Part shown: positions 62,173-64,000 of the stretch, one piece after another | Numbering within the stretch: position 1 is the stretch's first letter | Layout: every line of letters begins with the position of its first letter | Assembly: GCA_020740775.1 (NCBI GenBank) | Contig: JAHEWK010000035.1 | Coordinates: forward strand, 186,001 to 250,000 | Reading direction: 5' to 3' | DNA: 64,000 nt | DNA from: Ilyonectria destructans | Lineage: Eukaryota; Ascomycota; Sordariomycetes; Hypocreales; Nectriaceae | Translations under genes and position numbers: made by a program | Notes under the pieces: model-generated | Seen by the model: the letters and a program-made list of their open reading frames with translations, nothing else | Databases searched by the model: none | What the model was told of the DNA's origin: nothing

Positions 62173-63690
62173 TAGGGATGCATCGAGGTAAATTACCAGG
62201 AGGTAAATTACCAAAACCCCTAGGTAAATGACGGTCATAAACCCGAGGTTTATGACGCGTCATTTATCACGTGCTTCCAGTACTATTTGGTGACTACGGA
62301 ACGGCGTCGGTGGAATGATATACGCACATACAGTTTGGTGTGCATTGGTATTCGTCGGGGATGAGGTACCGATCACACCAAAATCGGCTGTGCGGGTACA
62401 AGAGGTCCATACCCCCGTGCAACGGCTCCGTGTTCGTTTCTTCGTCAAAACTCCCAGACTTGCTACTTCAATATGACAGTATTATATTTCTCGAAAGCCA
62501 ACTTATTTACATTTCAACGTTAATAAACAGACTCTGTCTCTGCGTCCGTGCCTGCATCTACAAAAATGCAGTCCTGGAAGTCGTCCTCGAGCTCTAAGAG
62601 CAACTTCACGTCAGCCGTCTCCCAGGATTGGCCGCTCGGCATTCTCCAAGGTGTCTCTTGGGCTGTCTCAAGTTTTCTCAACACCCGACTATTCATATAT
62701 ATGAATGTCAATTTATTGGTGCTAGTGACAGTAAGACGATTGCGAATCTTGTTGTGGAGGAAATTGATGGAGGAAAAAGATCTCTCAGAAGGTACGGAAT
62801 TAGCCAAAGCGCCCAGTACTCGTTTGGCCAATGCAGCGAGTGATACATTCATAGAATGAAGATACCGCCAACTGTCAAGGACGTGTTGGTGGTGCGGAGT
62901 GCCCTCGGATGCTGCTCTGTATATGCGACTTCCTGGGCCAAAGAGGTTGCCCTCCCGAGCTCTAAATTGACAAAACTCCCGGAAGATATTGCCGTATTCC
63001 TCAGCGTTGGTGTTGTCCTCAAGAAAGTTGTGTGCTCTTCTGACAATGTCTGTGGTCAACAAATGGTGCTTCGGGTCGGTAGTGGCAGGGTCCAAAGCAA
63101 AGGCCATGTAGTGTATGTCGTCCGTTTGCACGTCAAACCGTTGCTTTCGTAATGCCTTCAGTTCTTGGTAGTTTATTAGTTGGTCCTGACCAGCCTCTTC
63201 CAATGCGTCCCATGAAGCCTGAATGGATAGCCAACGTGGAATGACCTCCCCAAGACCCGCGCGGTCGCGTTCTGAGTTGGCTTGGGCATGGCCAATCGGC
63301 TGAAGAACTTTGAATAACATTTCCAGATTGGCCCAAAATTCGAGATCGTTGATATATGATATCACCTGAGGTAGACTTGACTGTGTCACCTGTTCCTCCT
63401 CTTTGACAATTACCGGCTTCATTCCGTTGAGAATAACTGGATCGCGTGCGAAAGCTCGAAGGGCGTCTTTGTTGGCAAACACAGATTTAACAGCAGCAAG
63501 TTGTGTTCCCCAGCGTGTGATTGCAGCAGTAATGAACGCCTTGCGCTGCCCGTAGCATTCCTGCTGATGAATGCGAAGCCTTGACAACTGCAATTTGGCT
63601 TTCTTAAAGAAGGCAATGAGAAAAGTAATCTTCCCAAAGATTGGCATCCACCGCTTCGACTCCACAATGTCTTTGATAAGCAATTGAAAG
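62173..63690 (-). mobile_element. hAT element of the 30.7-kb family, 3' end present
   Basis: Its end at 62173 (TAGGGATGCATCGAGGTAAA, then TTACC repeats) resembles the right end of the element at 30662-32981 read on the other strand. It is inserted in the Tfo1-like relic at 61078-62172. The opposite end is missing because sequence of other origin starts near 63690. Confidence 0.6.
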
Positions 63691-63917
63691 ACGCTATGAA
63701 ATGTTGCGAGGTTTCCCTCTGGATGTTGATCGGTTGGAAGCTGGGTAGTGAAAACGCTGTGCACGTTATCATCATACTTCCGATTTGGCTTTGGTGTCCG
63801 GTCGCTCTTGCGAGTCGGTTGGTCACCGTAGAGTTCCTTTTGGCTGCGGCGCGTGCGCGTTGTGCCGCGAGCTTCAGGAGTTGTTTGGTCACCTGACGGC
63901 TGCTTGTCCGGTTGCAT
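62520..63917 (-). CDS. Chimeric frame: probable copia Pol segment fused to hAT transposase
   Basis: From the ATG at 63917 the frame is open for 465 codons. Residues 1-75 (RSQKELYGDQPTRKSDRTPK, PNRKYDDNVHSVFTTQLPTD) resemble the linker between integrase and reverse transcriptase of copia Pol. From residue ~77 it is hAT transposase: QLLIKDIVESKRWMPIF, ITRWGTQLAAVKSVFANK, IPRWLSIQASWDALEEAGQD, SVPSERSFSSINFLHNKIRN and TFIYMNSR. Close similarity to 31569-32882 is obvious by eye. The BED finger and first catalytic region are absent, so it is not a working transposase. A fused transcript could be made but there is no evidence for it. Confidence 0.6.
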   Translation of the reverse strand: MQPDKQPSGDQTTPEARGTTRTRRSQKELYGDQPTRKSDRTPKPNRKYDDNVHSVFTTQLPTDQHPEGNLATFHSVFQLLIKDIVESKRWMPIFGKITFLIAFFKKAKLQLSRLRIHQQECYGQRKAFITAAITRWGTQLAAVKSVFANKDALRAFARDPVILNGMKPVIVKEEEQVTQSSLPQVISYINDLEFWANLEMLFKVLQPIGHAQANSERDRAGLGEVIPRWLSIQASWDALEEAGQDQLINYQELKALRKQRFDVQTDDIHYMAFALDPATTDPKHHLLTTDIVRRAHNFLEDNTNAEEYGNIFREFCQFRAREGNLFGPGSRIYRAASEGTPHHQHVLDSWRYLHSMNVSLAALAKRVLGALANSVPSERSFSSINFLHNKIRNRLTVTSTNKLTFIYMNSRVLRKLETAQETPWRMPSGQSWETADVKLLLELEDDFQDCIFVDAGTDAETESVY

Positions 63918-64000
63918 GCTATTGCCTTCTGGGGAAGGTCACCGGCGTGGGTTCAGCGGTTGAACTACGATCGTGTCCCGGGTGACTCCTTCAGGACTAA
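63918..64000. other. Window edge, no feature assigned
   Basis: Too short to interpret. It may continue the copia-like sequence seen at 63690-63917. Confidence 0.3.

Noticed and set aside
1..64000. CRISPR array, bacterial operon or riboswitch signals
   Set aside because: Introns, fungal protein families and eukaryotic transposons show this is fungal nuclear DNA; no spaced direct-repeat array of CRISPR type is present.
1..64000. tRNA or rRNA genes
   Set aside because: I found no cloverleaf with A/B boxes or rRNA core sequence by eye; a tRNAscan run would settle this.

Overview
This window is nuclear DNA of a filamentous ascomycete (Pezizomycotina; probably Sordariomycetes, with Hypocreales or Glomerellales as my guess). 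The evidence is short GT-AG introns of 44-125 nt, a Zn2Cys6 regulator, a LaeA-like methyltransferase, fungal NACHT and NB-ARC NLR (STAND) genes, HeLo domains, and Tad-like LINE, copia, pogo/Fot-type and Restless-type hAT transposons. It is a repeat-rich accessory compartment: a few ordinary genes sit as islands among nested transposons and broken immunity/allorecognition genes.

Layout: 0-2.5 kb holds the 3' end of a LINE and a separate LINE ORF1 relic. 4.9-7.2 kb is an intact kelch-like membrane protein gene. 8.5-13.7 kb is a graveyard: a secreted-protein relic, a bZIP relic, an OrsD-domain gene cut by an inverted repeat, and two head-on fragments of a lipase/NB-ARC NLR. 14.2-17.7 kb is a five-exon vacuolar SulP transporter gene with a suspected frameshift. 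18.2-20 kb has C2H2 and WD40 scraps and an intact SCOC-type coiled-coil gene. 20.6-23.8 kb is a truncated copia element. 24.9-27.5 kb is a Zn2Cys6 regulator with an in-frame TAG inside its zinc cluster. 28-30.3 kb has a tandem array, a perfect hairpin and a C2H2 factor relic. 30.5-36.1 kb holds two hAT elements, one inside a solo LTR and one abutting a LaeA-like methyltransferase. 36.1-42.7 kb is made of OrsD/RecQ-associated relics.

The most interesting part is 43-60.3 kb, with two head-to-head gene pairs. (1) A nucleoside-phosphorylase-fold protein (PNP_UDP, 49.8-50.9 kb) ends in a Gly/Asn-rich motif that resembles a motif just before the NACHT domain of the divergently transcribed NLR (48.7-43.0 kb). 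That NLR has ankyrin repeats, eight near-identical 32-residue repeats, a run of 17 Asp and a C-terminal ATF/CREB-type bZIP domain. It is split by a pogo-type transposon (TA target duplication), which is itself split by a solo LTR (5-bp duplication). (2) A HeLo-domain pseudokinase (56.4-54.7 kb) is divergent, across 361 bp, from a kinase with all catalytic motifs followed by ankyrin repeats (56.7-60.3 kb). This layout recalls an MLKL-like executioner beside an ankyrin-RIP-type kinase.

The last 4 kb are hAT relics, one nested in another and one fused to a probable copia fragment. All functional statements are inferred from motifs read by eye; no database search was run.
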